Shown: positions 1 through 8,514, numbered from the stretch's first letter. The stretch is 26,333 nucleotides of DNA from an uncultured Oceanospirillales bacterium (GCA_913061245.1 CAJXTO010000005.1:1-26333), one strand, 5' to 3'. The notes: generated by a model not told the origin, from the letters alone. Program-made: numbers and translations.

Positions 1-317
1 GAGTTGATGTTGGCAAATTTCTTAAACAGGACCGACTTACCTTCCATGACTGGCTTTGATGCCAGAGGTCCAATCGCGCCAAGACCAAGGACAGCGGTTC
101 CGTTTGTGATGACGGCGACCATATTGCCTCGAGCGGTCAGCTCGGCAGCCTTGCTTGGGTCTTCTGCAATTTCTGTACACGCGTACGCAACGCCAGGGCT
201 ATAAGCGAGCGCTAAATCACGCTGCGTGGCCATTGGTTTGGTTGGGGCGATCTCTAATTTTCCAGCTGGCTCAGCCCGGTGATACCGGAGGGCCGCTTCA
301 CGGAGGTCATTCGACAT
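1..317 (-). CDS. maeB: Malic enzyme (NADP-dependent type), N-terminal part, cut by window edge
   Basis: Reading leftward from the ATG at 317-315 gives about 105 residues beginning MSNDLREAALRYHRAEPAGK, followed by LAYSPGVAYAC and VITNGTAVLGLGAIGPLASK. These match the N-terminal malic domain of bacterial MaeB-type enzymes: the YSPGVA segment and the catalytic-domain TNGTAVLGLG strand. The family oxidatively decarboxylates malate to pyruvate in the cytosol, normally making NADPH. The rest of the protein, including the NAD(P) domain and any C-terminal phosphotransacetylase-like domain, lies outside the window, so the cofactor and fusion state cannot be judged. The gene diverges from the 396 gene with a 78-bp gap. 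Family assignment is secure; the symbol is by similarity only. Confidence 0.9.
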   Translation of the reverse strand, partial: MSNDLREAALRYHRAEPAGKLEIAPTKPMATQRDLALAYSPGVAYACTEIAEDPSKAAELTARGNMVAVITNGTAVLGLGAIGPLASKPVMEGKSVLFKKFANIN

Positions 318-395
318 AGAAATGATTTCCAATTTGTAGTGGGATTGTTTTCCGGTAGTGTAACGCACTTCTTGAATTAGGTAAGGGGACAAACG

Positions 396-776
396 ATGTC
401 GATTCGCCGAATGGGGATAATTTTTGGTCTTGCACTGGTGGTCGGATCCATTGTTTCGATGTGGTTGCCAGAGAGTGAATCTAAAATTGAAGAGCGGCTA
501 TTTGGGGAAATCACCTATCAAATGAGTGAGTTGAAGCTCGTCACCGATACGCTTGTCCAGATCCGAAATACGGTGTCTGGAACCATGCAGCAACAGATTG
601 ATGATGAGTTGCAGCGCGCTGCTGATTGGCTGACTCAATTTAAACCTACAGGCGAGACGCATGAAGAGCGAAAAGCCTATCTCATGCAAGAGCGCGATCG
701 AGTCACTGCACTTGTTGAGAACTTAGGCCAGGTTCGAGATTCTATTTCTCAGTCGAATATCTCGACGGCTCAGTGA
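396..776 (+). CDS. Small membrane-anchored protein of unknown function
   Basis: A 126-residue protein I do not recognise. Residues 1-24 (MSIRRMGIIFGLALVVGSIV and onward) form a basic start plus one hydrophobic helix, either a signal anchor or an uncleaved signal. The remainder is polar, Glu/Gln-rich and predicted helical (about 28-120), with heptad-like spacing suggesting a coiled coil facing the periplasm. The start is supported by AAGGGG at 383-388, seven bases before the ATG. It is followed after 29 bases by a phosphoribosyltransferase on the same strand, so the two may be cotranscribed, although no functional link is obvious. There is no cysteine-based lipobox. The ORF is very likely a real gene; its function is unknown. 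Confidence 0.7.
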   Translation: MSIRRMGIIFGLALVVGSIVSMWLPESESKIEERLFGEITYQMSELKLVTDTLVQIRNTVSGTMQQQIDDELQRAADWLTQFKPTGETHEERKAYLMQERDRVTALVENLGQVRDSISQSNISTAQ

Positions 777-805
777 TAAACTAACGTTTTGCCAGGATAG
801 ATCTC

Positions 806-1372
806 ATGAGCACCCGTCTTCGTTTTTCCTATGCGGATCTCCACCAAACCATTGCTGATGGCGTCGCGAAAATCATCGCAAGTGACTTTCAATTTGATGT
901 CATTTTAGCGATCGGGGGGGGCGGATTTATCCCTGCGCGAATTTTACGAACGTACATTGAAAAGCCTCTGATCGCGATTTCGCTTGCCCGCTACCATCCG
1001 GACGAGCCACCGTCTGATGTTCCGCATAAGATCCAGTGGGTTGAAGGCGTGAATAATATGATTACAGGCAAGCGCGTACTGTTAGTGGATGAAGTCGATG
1101 ATGAGCGGACGACGCTTGCTTTCGCTATTGGAGAATTACTTGCAGAGAATCCGGCTGAAATCGGAGTCTTCGTGATGCATAACAAATTGAAAGCGAAAAA
1201 AGCAGAATTTCCAGAGTCAGTGAAACACGTCTTTGTCGGTAAAGATATTGAGGACGTGTGGGTTGATTATCCTTGGGACGCACGTGACATCGTCCAACAT
1301 GAGCATGACGCGGCGAAGGGTGGTGTGCTCGAGGTCGACGAAGCCGAGGCTAAGGCTGCATACCGTAATTAA
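806..1372 (+). CDS. Phosphoribosyltransferase (xanthine/hypoxanthine-type PRTase)
   Basis: A 188-residue type I phosphoribosyltransferase fold. The diagnostic PRPP-binding motif is VLLVDEVDDERTTL at residues 91-104: four hydrophobics, then acidic residues, then Thr-Thr. An upstream loop, ILAIGGGGFIPARIL (33-47), corresponds to the PPi-binding loop of purine PRTases. Such enzymes transfer phosphoribose from PRPP to a purine base during salvage in the cytosol. The overall pattern (basic segment, DEVDDER, WVDYPWDA near residue 152) resembles xanthine/guanine or yeast Xpt1/Hpt1-like proteins, but the base specificity cannot be read. AGGA at 795-798 gives a well-spaced ribosome site. It converges with the ABC permease gene, with three bases between the stops. 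Confidence 0.85.
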   Translation: MSTRLRFSYADLHQTIADGVAKIIASDFQFDVILAIGGGGFIPARILRTYIEKPLIAISLARYHPDEPPSDVPHKIQWVEGVNNMITGKRVLLVDEVDDERTTLAFAIGELLAENPAEIGVFVMHNKLKAKKAEFPESVKHVFVGKDIEDVWVDYPWDARDIVQHEHDAAKGGVLEVDEAEAKAAYRN

Positions 1373-1375
1373 GGC

Positions 1376-2173
1376 TTAGCGCGAAATTCCTTTAAACCAA
1401 GGATCTGACGGCAAGCTCTGAAACCAGTATCGGCGGATCAGGAAGGCGATTAGCGTCATCAGCGCGGTCAACAGAATGTAAAGCACGGCAGCGCCGCCAT
1501 AGACCCATAAATCATAACTTCGGGAAAACACCGTTCTCGCGTGTCCCATCAAATCAAGAACTGTAATCGTACTGACGAGCGCACTGGCTTTGAGAAGTAA
1601 AATACCTTCATTGGCAAGTGCAGGCCAAGACGCTCTCAAGGCTTGCGGGAACAGAATTTTTAGATAGGTTTGCCGAGCGTTCAGCCCAATAGACTGTGCA
1701 CCTTCAAGTTGCCCCTGGGGTAGATTCCGAATAGCGCCATTTAAAATGTTCGTTTGATACGCAGCTGAATTGAGTGTCAAAACAATCAGTCCAACCCACC
1801 AACCACTTCCCAAGAAGAGCCATGCCGCCGAGTCGCGGATGAATTCAAACTGAGCCAGTCCATAGTAGATGAGCCATAACTGGATAAGGATAGGTGTCCC
1901 TTGGAATACATACACATAGCTTGTGATCGGTTTTTGGATGAAACGAGGACCGAGCGTGAGAAGCTTTGAGAGTGAACGCGCGATGAGGAACGCAAGTGTC
2001 AGAGCGACAATAACCAGTTCAAAGGTGGTAAAAAATCCATCAATCAGTCGAGGGCAGTGAGGTCCTATCGATGTTGGAAGTATCGATTCAAATGGACCAC
2101 ATACCGCTTTACCGACGTCGTAGTGCCACCCCTTAAACCAAAAATAAATGCTCTTGAAGACTGCTTCGATCAT
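1376..2173 (-). CDS. Polar amino-acid ABC transporter permease (HisM/ArtM type)
   Basis: A 265-residue inner-membrane permease with several hydrophobic helices. It carries the cytoplasmic EAA loop that contacts the ATPase, seen as GAQSIGLNARQTYLKILFPQ. The TPILIQLWLIYYGL segment is typical of the His/Arg/Orn and glutamine importer permeases (HisM, ArtM, GlnP). Its ATG shares one base with the stop of the upstream permease (TAATG), which indicates translational coupling, and the pair would form a heterodimeric channel. The substrate is probably a basic or polar amino acid, but this cannot be fixed from sequence. No ATP-binding subunit is encoded in the cluster, so the ATPase must be elsewhere or shared. 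Confidence 0.88.
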   Translation of the reverse strand: MIEAVFKSIYFWFKGWHYDVGKAVCGPFESILPTSIGPHCPRLIDGFFTTFELVIVALTLAFLIARSLSKLLTLGPRFIQKPITSYVYVFQGTPILIQLWLIYYGLAQFEFIRDSAAWLFLGSGWWVGLIVLTLNSAAYQTNILNGAIRNLPQGQLEGAQSIGLNARQTYLKILFPQALRASWPALANEGILLLKASALVSTITVLDLMGHARTVFSRSYDLWVYGGAAVLYILLTALMTLIAFLIRRYWFQSLPSDPWFKGISR

Positions 2174-2880
2174 TAATTTCGGCCCACTAACGCAACATGA
2201 TCTTCAAGTCGTCCTTTCGCTCGGTCACTCACCCAAGTCATGAGGAGGTAGAGGGCGCCTGCAGCGAAGAAAAAGATAAAAGGTTCTCGCTCTGTTTCGC
2301 CGGCGACTTTGGCTGTGCGTAAGAGCTCGTCAAAAGCAATGACCGCAACCAGCGATGTATCTTTGAGTAAAACGAGCCAAAGATTCATTAATCCGGGCAG
2401 TGCATATCTCCACATCAATGGAATATGAACCTGTCTTACCGTTTGTATTTGAGAGAGTCCAAGCGCACGTGATGCCTCGATCACTCCTTTGGGGACGGCG
2501 AGATATGCTCCCTTGAAAACTTCAGAGGCATAGACGCCGAAGATCAAGCCGAGTCCAAGAGCGCCTGCCCAAAATTTTGGCGTGGAGACTGTTAGGTCGA
2601 TCGACATGGCAGCGAGCAATGCGTTAATCAGAATATCAAGACCAAAAAACACCACTAAGATCACCAAAAACTCAGGCGTTCCTCGAAATAACAGAGTGAC
2701 GCCATGGGCAATCCCACGAAGCGGTCTATTAGGTTGTATCTTTAAGAAGGCGAGTTTGCCGCCAATCACAAGTCCGACGACAACAGAGGCAATCGCTAAG
2801 CTGACTGTCATCAATGCGCCGAGGAGTAGTTCATCACCCCAGCCAGATGCCCCAATCGATAGTTTGCTTAGCGAATCCAT
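2173..2880 (-). CDS. Polar amino-acid ABC transporter permease (HisQ/ArtQ type)
   Basis: A 235-residue membrane permease of the polar amino-acid uptake family. It shows LLFRGTPEFLVILVVFFGLD, the characteristic RGTP-[TE] segment, followed by the EAA loop ASRALGLSQIQTVRQVHIPL. It partners the next permease, with which it overlaps by one base. The ATG at 2880 follows a GC-rich hairpin and has no clear Shine-Dalgarno sequence within 15 bases, so translation is either weak or begins at a downstream start; the assigned start keeps the usual N-terminal amphipathic segment. Together with the binding protein encoded 33 bases upstream it forms the membrane part of an importer. Confidence 0.88.
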   Translation of the reverse strand: MDSLSKLSIGASGWGDELLLGALMTVSLAIASVVVGLVIGGKLAFLKIQPNRPLRGIAHGVTLLFRGTPEFLVILVVFFGLDILINALLAAMSIDLTVSTPKFWAGALGLGLIFGVYASEVFKGAYLAVPKGVIEASRALGLSQIQTVRQVHIPLMWRYALPGLMNLWLVLLKDTSLVAVIAFDELLRTAKVAGETEREPFIFFFAAGALYLLMTWVSDRAKGRLEDHVALVGRN

Positions 2881-2888
2881 GAAAGAGA

Positions 2889-2906
2889 CGGGAGCTTTCG
2901 CTCCCG
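2889..2906 (-). promoter_or_regulatory. Intercistronic hairpin between binding-protein and permease genes
   Basis: The 18 bases form a perfect 7-bp stem (CGGGAGC pairing with GCTCCCG). Read on the coding (minus) strand, it is closed by a GAAA tetraloop of the stable GNRA class. It sits in the 33-base gap between the stop of the binding-protein gene and the start of the HisQ-like permease. The bases after it (TCTCTTTC) are not a clean U-tract, so complete termination is unlikely. By analogy with histidine- and maltose-type operons, a hairpin here is expected to shield the upstream message and lower permease expression relative to the binding protein. That role is inference. Confidence 0.65.
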
Positions 2907-2913
2907 CACTTGA

Positions 2914-3657
2914 TTAGTAAATATCAGCAGAGAAATATTTCGCGTTGATCTCAGCATATTTACCGTTCGCACGGATTGCTTCAATCGCTTTGTTGAAAGC
3001 CGCTTTGAGATCTCCCTCACCTTGGCGAATACCGATTCCAATCTGGTCATTGATATCAATCTTATCGCCGGCAAGTTCATAGCCTGAGTTGTTTTTTAAC
3101 CAATCCATTGCAGGGTAGATATCAGAAACCATTGCATCAAGACGTCCAGCAGATAGATCTGCATAAGCCGCTGTTTGCGTGTCATACAGCTTCACATCAG
3201 CCTGTCCCATCAAATTATCTTCAGCCCACTGAGCCGCGAGCGTTGAGCGTTGAGCGCCAACTGTTTTACCTGACAGATCTTGAGGACCGTCAACTTTTCC
3301 TTTAGGTCCGATAACAGCCAAGTAATTTGAATAATATTTGTTTGTGAAGTCGATCGTTTGCTTACGCTCGTCGGTGATCGACATTGACGCAATGATCGCA
3401 TCATATTTATTTGCAACAAGTGCAGGGATGATTCCATCCCAGTCTTGAGCGACTAATTCACAATTGGCTTTCATCTCTTCGCAAAGAGCCATCGCAATAT
3501 CGACGTCAAAGCCGATCAGATTGCCATTGGAATCGACACCATTGAATGGAGGGTAGGCACCTTCTGTCGCAATCCGAAGTGGATCAGGAATTCCTCCAGC
3601 CATTGAGGCTGAAGCTGTGGCAGTGAACGCCAGTGCAGTGAGGATTTTCTTCATCAT
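2914..3657 (-). CDS. Periplasmic amino-acid-binding protein of ABC importer (family 3)
   Basis: A 247-residue extracellular solute-binding protein of family 3. Residues 1-21 are a Sec signal peptide (MMKKILTALAFTATASASMA) with a likely cleavage after SMA. The mature protein begins with the conserved LRIATEGAYPPFNGVDSNG, then LIGFDVDIAMALCEEM, the signature stretch of Lys/Arg/Orn/His and glutamine-type binding proteins. Two Cys near residues 59 and 66 are placed like the disulfide of HisJ/LAO-binding protein. It captures substrate in the periplasm and delivers it to the HisQ/HisM-like permeases encoded downstream. AAAGGA precedes the ATG by about eight bases. The substrate is probably a basic amino acid (inference). 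Confidence 0.92.
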   Translation of the reverse strand: MMKKILTALAFTATASASMAGGIPDPLRIATEGAYPPFNGVDSNGNLIGFDVDIAMALCEEMKANCELVAQDWDGIIPALVANKYDAIIASMSITDERKQTIDFTNKYYSNYLAVIGPKGKVDGPQDLSGKTVGAQRSTLAAQWAEDNLMGQADVKLYDTQTAAYADLSAGRLDAMVSDIYPAMDWLKNNSGYELAGDKIDINDQIGIGIRQGEGDLKAAFNKAIEAIRANGKYAEINAKYFSADIY

Positions 3658-3698
3658 AATTGTGGTCCTTTTTGTTGTTCGTCAAAGTTTATCAGGTT

Positions 3699-4139
3699 TT
3701 ACCAGGTGCCTGTGTTCGGCATTGAGGCCCAAGGCTCTGTGGGTGGTAGCGCATCGCCAGATTGCAAGAGTTCAACTGAGATTCCATCAGGACTTCTGAC
3801 AAATGCCATATGTCCATCACGCGGCGGACGATTGATCGTGACCCCAAGATCCTGCAAGTGGGAGCACAGTGCATAAATGTCGTCGACGCGGTAAGCGAGG
3901 TGGCCGAAATTTCGACCGCCGGTATAGTCTTCTGGATCCCAGTTATAGGTGAGTTCAATGAGTGGAGCTTTGGTTTTTTGTGCGCTCTCAAGGTCGTCTG
4001 GTGCAGCTAAAAAAACCAGTGTGAAGCGACCTTGTTCGCTGTCATAACGACGAGTCTCTTTAAGCCCTAAGCCGTCACAGTAAAACCTCAATGATGCATT
4101 AAGATCAGTGACTCGGACCATGGTGTGAAGGTATTGCAC
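3699..4139 (-). CDS. gloA: Lactoylglutathione lyase (glyoxalase I)
   Basis: A 146-residue vicinal-oxygen-chelate protein. The four metal ligands of glyoxalase I are recognisable as H5 (YLHTMVRV), E62 (LIELTYN), H80 (NFGHLAYRV) and E123 (ISVELLQ), matching H5/E56/H74/E122 of E. coli GloA. FYCDGLGLKETRRYD near residue 19 is the family's first repeat signature. The enzyme isomerises the methylglyoxal-glutathione hemithioacetal to S-lactoylglutathione in the cytosol. GGAGG lies just upstream of the ATG. It is 41 bases ahead of the amino-acid-binding protein gene on the same strand and may share its transcript. The C-terminal tail after residue 127 is short and proline-rich. Confidence 0.93.
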   Translation of the reverse strand: MQYLHTMVRVTDLNASLRFYCDGLGLKETRRYDSEQGRFTLVFLAAPDDLESAQKTKAPLIELTYNWDPEDYTGGRNFGHLAYRVDDIYALCSHLQDLGVTINRPPRDGHMAFVRSPDGISVELLQSGDALPPTEPWASMPNTGTW

Positions 4140-4154
4140 GAAGCCTCCAAAAAT

Positions 4155-4182
4155 TTTTTAGAAATGACTTTTATTTGTTCAA
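4155..4182 (-). promoter_or_regulatory. Candidate sigma-70 promoter for gloA
   Basis: On the minus strand TTGAAC (4182-4177) is followed after 16 bases by TAAAAA (4160-4155). Each hexamer matches four of six consensus positions. The site lies in the divergent gap between gloA and the RND adaptor gene and would start transcription roughly 10 bases before the gloA ATG. This is a weak match in an AT-rich spacer. Confidence 0.3.
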
Positions 4183-4229
4183 AATAAGGCGCATAAAGCA
4201 AATTCAGGTTACTACAGAAGTCGAATGCT

Positions 4230-5309
4230 ATGCGTCACATATTGGTTGGTTTGGTTTTAGTTTTTTCACAGTCGTTGATGGCAGCGGGTGTCCCCGTCTT
4301 TGTTGATAAGGCGATGAGTAGCCAAGTTCAAACTGGGACTGCTGTGACAGGACGCGTTGTCGCCGGAGAAGTCTACACATTGTCAGCCGAAATCTCGGAA
4401 TCAGTCGCAACGATGAAAGTTCGAGTTGGTGATTCAGTGAAAGCTGGTGATGAGATCGCACGTCTTGATGACACGGAAATTCGTAATCAGCTGAAGAGCC
4501 TGAAAGCACGCAAAACCTACCTGACTGCACATCTTGAGTTGTTGAAGCAACGTCGGACGGTTCGTGAACAACAGCTTGCACGTGCGAAGAGTCTAAATAC
4601 AAAAGATTTGTTAACACGTGATGCGACTGAGCAAGCTGAATTGAATGTGATCCAGACTCAGAGCGACATTGTTAAAACGACGTACGATTTGGAAGATCTG
4701 AATATTGAGATTGCCGATACTGAACGCCAATTGAAGCACACGCGTGTGACAGCAGACACAGCAGGTCGAGTCATTGACGTCAATGTGACAGAAGGTCAGT
4801 ACGTCAAACCTGGGGATCAGCTGTTCAGATTACTTCCTGATCTTGGAGTCGAGGTCGAAGCCGAAGTGAGACCTGAAGCTTATAACTCGATGACAGTTGG
4901 ACAGATTGTTTCAGGGCAGCTTCGAAATGCGTCCTATGATCTGAAAGTTCGAGCGCTGATTGCTGAACAGAATCAACGCACAGGATCACGCGTCATCCGA
5001 TTACAGTTTGTCAGCCCGCCTGAAGCGAATTTGGTACTTGGAGAGTCGATTGATCTCAAACTACCGATTGGCCAGACATCTGAGCAAGTGACGATTTCGA
5101 AAGACGCGGTGATTCCTGGCAAAGAAGGGCACCGGGTCGTGCTTATCGTTGATGGCAAAGCTGAGCCCCGTCGAATCGAACTGGGTGCAGGCGTTGGTAA
5201 TCGGATCGCTGTTGTAAAGGGTGTTAAGGCTGGTGATCTGGTTGTGACGCAGGGGCAAGAAGGATTGCGTAAAGGCCAAGATGTGAGTGTGGTTGGAGGT
5301 CAATCGTGA
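4230..5309 (+). CDS. RND efflux periplasmic adaptor (membrane fusion protein)
   Basis: A 359-residue HlyD/AcrA-type adaptor. Residues 1-18 form a signal peptide (MRHILVGLVLVFSQSLMA). The first lipoyl half (about 35-78) contains VRVGDSVKAGDEIARLDD. An alpha-helical hairpin (about 84-165) is rich in Lys/Arg/Gln. The second lipoyl half reads GRVIDVNVTEGQYVKPGDQLFRL, and beta-barrel and membrane-proximal domains follow (VVVTQGQEGLRKGQDVSVV). No lipobox Cys is present. It links the inner-membrane RND pump to an outer-membrane channel, which is not encoded here. Its stop overlaps the GTG start of the pump gene (GTGA), so the two are translationally coupled. The substrate is unknown. Confidence 0.92.
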   Translation: MRHILVGLVLVFSQSLMAAGVPVFVDKAMSSQVQTGTAVTGRVVAGEVYTLSAEISESVATMKVRVGDSVKAGDEIARLDDTEIRNQLKSLKARKTYLTAHLELLKQRRTVREQQLARAKSLNTKDLLTRDATEQAELNVIQTQSDIVKTTYDLEDLNIEIADTERQLKHTRVTADTAGRVIDVNVTEGQYVKPGDQLFRLLPDLGVEVEAEVRPEAYNSMTVGQIVSGQLRNASYDLKVRALIAEQNQRTGSRVIRLQFVSPPEANLVLGESIDLKLPIGQTSEQVTISKDAVIPGKEGHRVVLIVDGKAEPRRIELGAGVGNRIAVVKGVKAGDLVVTQGQEGLRKGQDVSVVGGQS

Positions 5310-8300
5310 ACGGATTGATTCGCGGTGCGATCGCGCACCCGATCGCGGTCTTGGCGATTGTTCTATCGATGATTCTATTTGGTGTGGCCTCTCTTCAGAC
5401 CATTCCAATTCAAATGACGCCTGACATTGATAAACCAGTCCTCCAAGTTCGAGTGAGCTGGCCTGGTGCATCTCCTAAAGATGTCGAGCAAGAAGTCGTG
5501 CTTCGTCTCGAGCGAGAATTGACAGGTCTCTCAGGTGTGCAAAGCGTTGAGAGTGATAGCCGTCGTGGCCAAGCTCGAGTGACGCTGACCTATGGTGTGG
5601 GTCAGGACATGGATGCAGCTTTGGTGAAACTCTTGGGTCAATTGGCCCGTGTTTCCGGGCTGCCAAGTGATGCTAAACAGCCTGAGGTCAGAACGTCCAA
5701 CTCGGATGATTCGCCAATTGCACGGATGGCCTTGGTGGCTCAAGACGGCGTGAATGTCGACATCGATACGCTTGGCGAATTTGTTGATACGGTCATTATT
5801 GAGCCTTTGAGCCGTATTCAAGGCGTCTCTGAAGTCACATCGAGAGGTGGTGCGGCACGTGAGATTCGGATTGCGCTTGATATGGATCGAGTCGCTGAGT
5901 TTGGATTGTCGGTTGCCGAAATTGCGGATGCAATCCGCGCATCATCTGCTGAGGTTACTGCAGGTGAAATCACTGAAGGTAATCGGAGCTTTACGTTACG
6001 CACCGAGGCCATCAGTTATACGCCAGAGACGGCAAAAGAACTTGTGGTACGCACTGAGCTTCGTAACGGTCGAATCTTTAACGTGAAACTGTCAGACGTT
6101 GCCGACATTGAACTTGGATATAAAACACCCGATAGCTTCAGGCGACTCAACGGCAAGCCAGCAATCACGTTCGCAGTGTTGAGAGAACCTGCATCGAATG
6201 TGGTCACCACACTGGAAGGTTTGAAGAAAGAAGTCGATGCCTTAAATGCCGGCGTGCTGGCCGAGCGCGGACTTGATATGCGGATCGTTTATGACGAAAC
6301 GGTCTATATTGGGTCGGCTCTCGACCTCGTTCAAAACAACATTATGATCGGCGGCATCTTAGCGATTGTTGTTCTCCTAACGTTTTTGCGCTCTTTGGCT
6401 CCGACAGCCATTGTGATGATTGCGATTCCTGTCTCCATCATTTCAACCTTTGTAGTCATCGCGGGCTTAGGTCTTTCGATCAATGTGATCTCGCTTGCCG
6501 GTCTTGCGTTTGCTGTGGGAATGGTTGTTGATGCATCAATCGTCAGTCTCGAGAATATCTATCGATTAAAACAGTCTGGTGTTCCAACAATGAAAGCGGC
6601 CTATTGGGGTGCGCGTCAGGTGTGGGCACCAATCCTCGGTTCAGCACTGACAACGGTCGTTGTATTCATTCCTATCCTAGTGCTGGATCTCCCTGTTGGT
6701 CAGCTGTTCCGAGACATTGCTGTTGCGATCAGCGCATCCGTCATCGTGTCCGTGATCGTTTCGGTGACGGTGATTCCAGCATTAGCGTCTCGTTTGATCA
6801 AAGATGCGAAGAGCTTCGAGCAGCAAACACGAGTACCCGTTATCGATACATTGGCTGGGGGTTTCAAACGCTTAGTGTTGTCGTATTGCAGGACGGTTGT
6901 TCAATCGACATCGCGAGGATTAATGGTGGTTTTCGCTTTGATCGCAGGATCTATTGGTACCCTGATCATCATGATGCCGCCCCTCGATTATTTACCGGAT
7001 GGCAACAGGAACTTTGTGTTTGGCCGCATCTCAGTACCCTCTGGCTATACCCGTGAGGCGACATTGAACTTTGCTCAGTCGATGGAAGATGTTGCACGAC
7101 CATTATGGGAAAACCCGAATCCAGAAAAGCTGCCGCATATCGATCGTTTCTTTTTCGTTGCCTATAACGGAGGTGCGTTTGCCGGCGCTGCGACAGAAGA
7201 TGCTGGACGAATTCGTGAACTCATTCCGGTATTGTCTGAGCCCGTCGCAAAAGCTCCCGGTGCGCGCGCATTTGTGACTCAGGCTTCTTTGTTTGGCCGT
7301 TCGGTAGGGGGATCACGCGGTATCTTGATTGATGTGCTGGGTCCTGACTATGAGACAGTTGAACCCGCATTTCGTGATATCAGACGACAAGTTGGCGAAT
7401 TATTCCCCCGAAAAGACGGTCACCAAATTCGTGTTCGGCCATCAGAAAATGCGGTCAGCCCTGAGCTTGTTGTAAGGCCAGATCCGGATGCTCTTGCCCG
7501 TGCTGGGGTATCTGCGCGTGATTTTGCGCAGGCACTCGATGTCTACAATGATGGAATCCTTGTCCGAGAAATTCCATTGGGCGGTGAGTTGGTTGAATTG
7601 GTCCTGACAACACAAACGCGTGAGACGGCCAAGATCGAGGATATTGCAGATATTCCTGTGATTGCCCGTGATGGCTCTTTGGTAAAAATTGGGCAGGTTG
7701 CTGAAGTTTCGATCGAGTCAGCCCCCAATCAATTGTTGCGGAAAGCAGGGCGGCGGGTCGTGACAATCGAATTGCGTCTTCACGAATCAATTCCTCTGGA
7801 GACTGCTATCGCTCAGATTAATGAACAAGTCGTCGATCCATTTAACATCAATTCAAAAAACGGGGTTCGCCTTGAGCTATCAGGGGCAGCCGACGAATTG
7901 TCAAAAGCTTGGAGTGCAATGCAAGCGAACGTTGTGTTGGCTATTGCTGTGATCTATTTGTTGCTGGTTGTGCTTTTGAAGAGTTTTGCACTACCACTCG
8001 TTATTTTGGTCACAGTGCCGATCGCCGCAACGGGCGGGATTCTGGGTCTTGCACTATTGAACGTGTTTATGGACCAACCACTTGATATGTTGACCATGCT
8101 TGGTTTCATCATCTTGACCGGTGTCGTGGTGAATAATGCGATTCTTATGGTTGAGCAGACCTTATGGCATATCCAGCACGATGGAATGGACTCGGCAGCT
8201 GCAATTGTAGAAGCGACAAGTAACCGGATTCGACCGATCTTTATGTCGACACTAACCAGTCTATTCGGATTACTGCCTCTCATTATTTTCCCTGGTGCTG

Positions 8301-8479
8301 GTTCTGAGTTGTATCGAGGGATTGGTATCGTCGTGTTTGGCGGACTGCTTTTATCGACCGTTCTGGCGCTCTTTTTCATCCCACCGTTAATGGCTGTTTT
8401 GATGAAGCGATTTAAACCCGCCGCACCAATCGGTGATGCCACTGAAGAGATGACAGCCCCTCTTTCGCAAACAGCCTGA
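5306..8479 (+). CDS. RND family multidrug efflux permease (AcrB-like)
   Basis: A 1057-residue inner-membrane proton-driven pump with the duplicated RND architecture: TM1 near residues 9-28, a large periplasmic loop, TM2-6, then the repeat. The start is GTG at 5306, with GGAGG at 5295-5299 six bases upstream. VSWPGASPKDVEQEVVLRLE near residue 50 is the AcrB-type porter-domain signature. In the proton relay, AcrB's D407-D408 pair appears here as D409-A410 (GMVVDASIV) and AcrB K940 as N943 (GVVVNNAILM). The relay is therefore of the single-Asp type found in divergent RND branches and not the classical hydrophobe/amphiphile type. Cotranscribed with the adaptor and followed by a terminator. The substrate cannot be read. 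Confidence 0.92.
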   Translation: MNGLIRGAIAHPIAVLAIVLSMILFGVASLQTIPIQMTPDIDKPVLQVRVSWPGASPKDVEQEVVLRLERELTGLSGVQSVESDSRRGQARVTLTYGVGQDMDAALVKLLGQLARVSGLPSDAKQPEVRTSNSDDSPIARMALVAQDGVNVDIDTLGEFVDTVIIEPLSRIQGVSEVTSRGGAAREIRIALDMDRVAEFGLSVAEIADAIRASSAEVTAGEITEGNRSFTLRTEAISYTPETAKELVVRTELRNGRIFNVKLSDVADIELGYKTPDSFRRLNGKPAITFAVLREPASNVVTTLEGLKKEVDALNAGVLAERGLDMRIVYDETVYIGSALDLVQNNIMIGGILAIVVLLTFLRSLAPTAIVMIAIPVSIISTFVVIAGLGLSINVISLAGLAFAVGMVVDASIVSLENIYRLKQSGVPTMKAAYWGARQVWAPILGSALTTVVVFIPILVLDLPVGQLFRDIAVAISASVIVSVIVSVTVIPALASRLIKDAKSFEQQTRVPVIDTLAGGFKRLVLSYCRTVVQSTSRGLMVVFALIAGSIGTLIIMMPPLDYLPDGNRNFVFGRISVPSGYTREATLNFAQSMEDVARPLWENPNPEKLPHIDRFFFVAYNGGAFAGAATEDAGRIRELIPVLSEPVAKAPGARAFVTQASLFGRSVGGSRGILIDVLGPDYETVEPAFRDIRRQVGELFPRKDGHQIRVRPSENAVSPELVVRPDPDALARAGVSARDFAQALDVYNDGILVREIPLGGELVELVLTTQTRETAKIEDIADIPVIARDGSLVKIGQVAEVSIESAPNQLLRKAGRRVVTIELRLHESIPLETAIAQINEQVVDPFNINSKNGVRLELSGAADELSKAWSAMQANVVLAIAVIYLLLVVLLKSFALPLVILVTVPIAATGGILGLALLNVFMDQPLDMLTMLGFIILTGVVVNNAILMVEQTLWHIQHDGMDSAAAIVEATSNRIRPIFMSTLTSLFGLLPLIIFPGAGSELYRGIGIVVFGGLLLSTVLALFFIPPLMAVLMKRFKPAAPIGDATEEMTAPLSQTA

Positions 8480-8485
8480 CGAGAC

Positions 8486-8514
8486 GCCCGAGATTCTGTA
8501 GAATCTCGGGCTTT
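8486..8514 (+). terminator. Rho-independent terminator after the RND operon
   Basis: An 11-bp perfect stem (GCCCGAGATTC at 8486-8496 with GAATCTCGGGC at 8501-8511) closes a TGTA tetraloop and is followed by TTTC. It begins seven bases after the RND pump stop and ends 22 bases before prfB. The U-tract is short, so termination may be partial and some read-through into prfB is possible. Confidence 0.8.

Noticed and set aside
4..204. 66-residue plus-strand open frame at the window start
   Set aside because: The minus strand here encodes the conserved malic-enzyme N-terminus, so the plus frame is a shadow.
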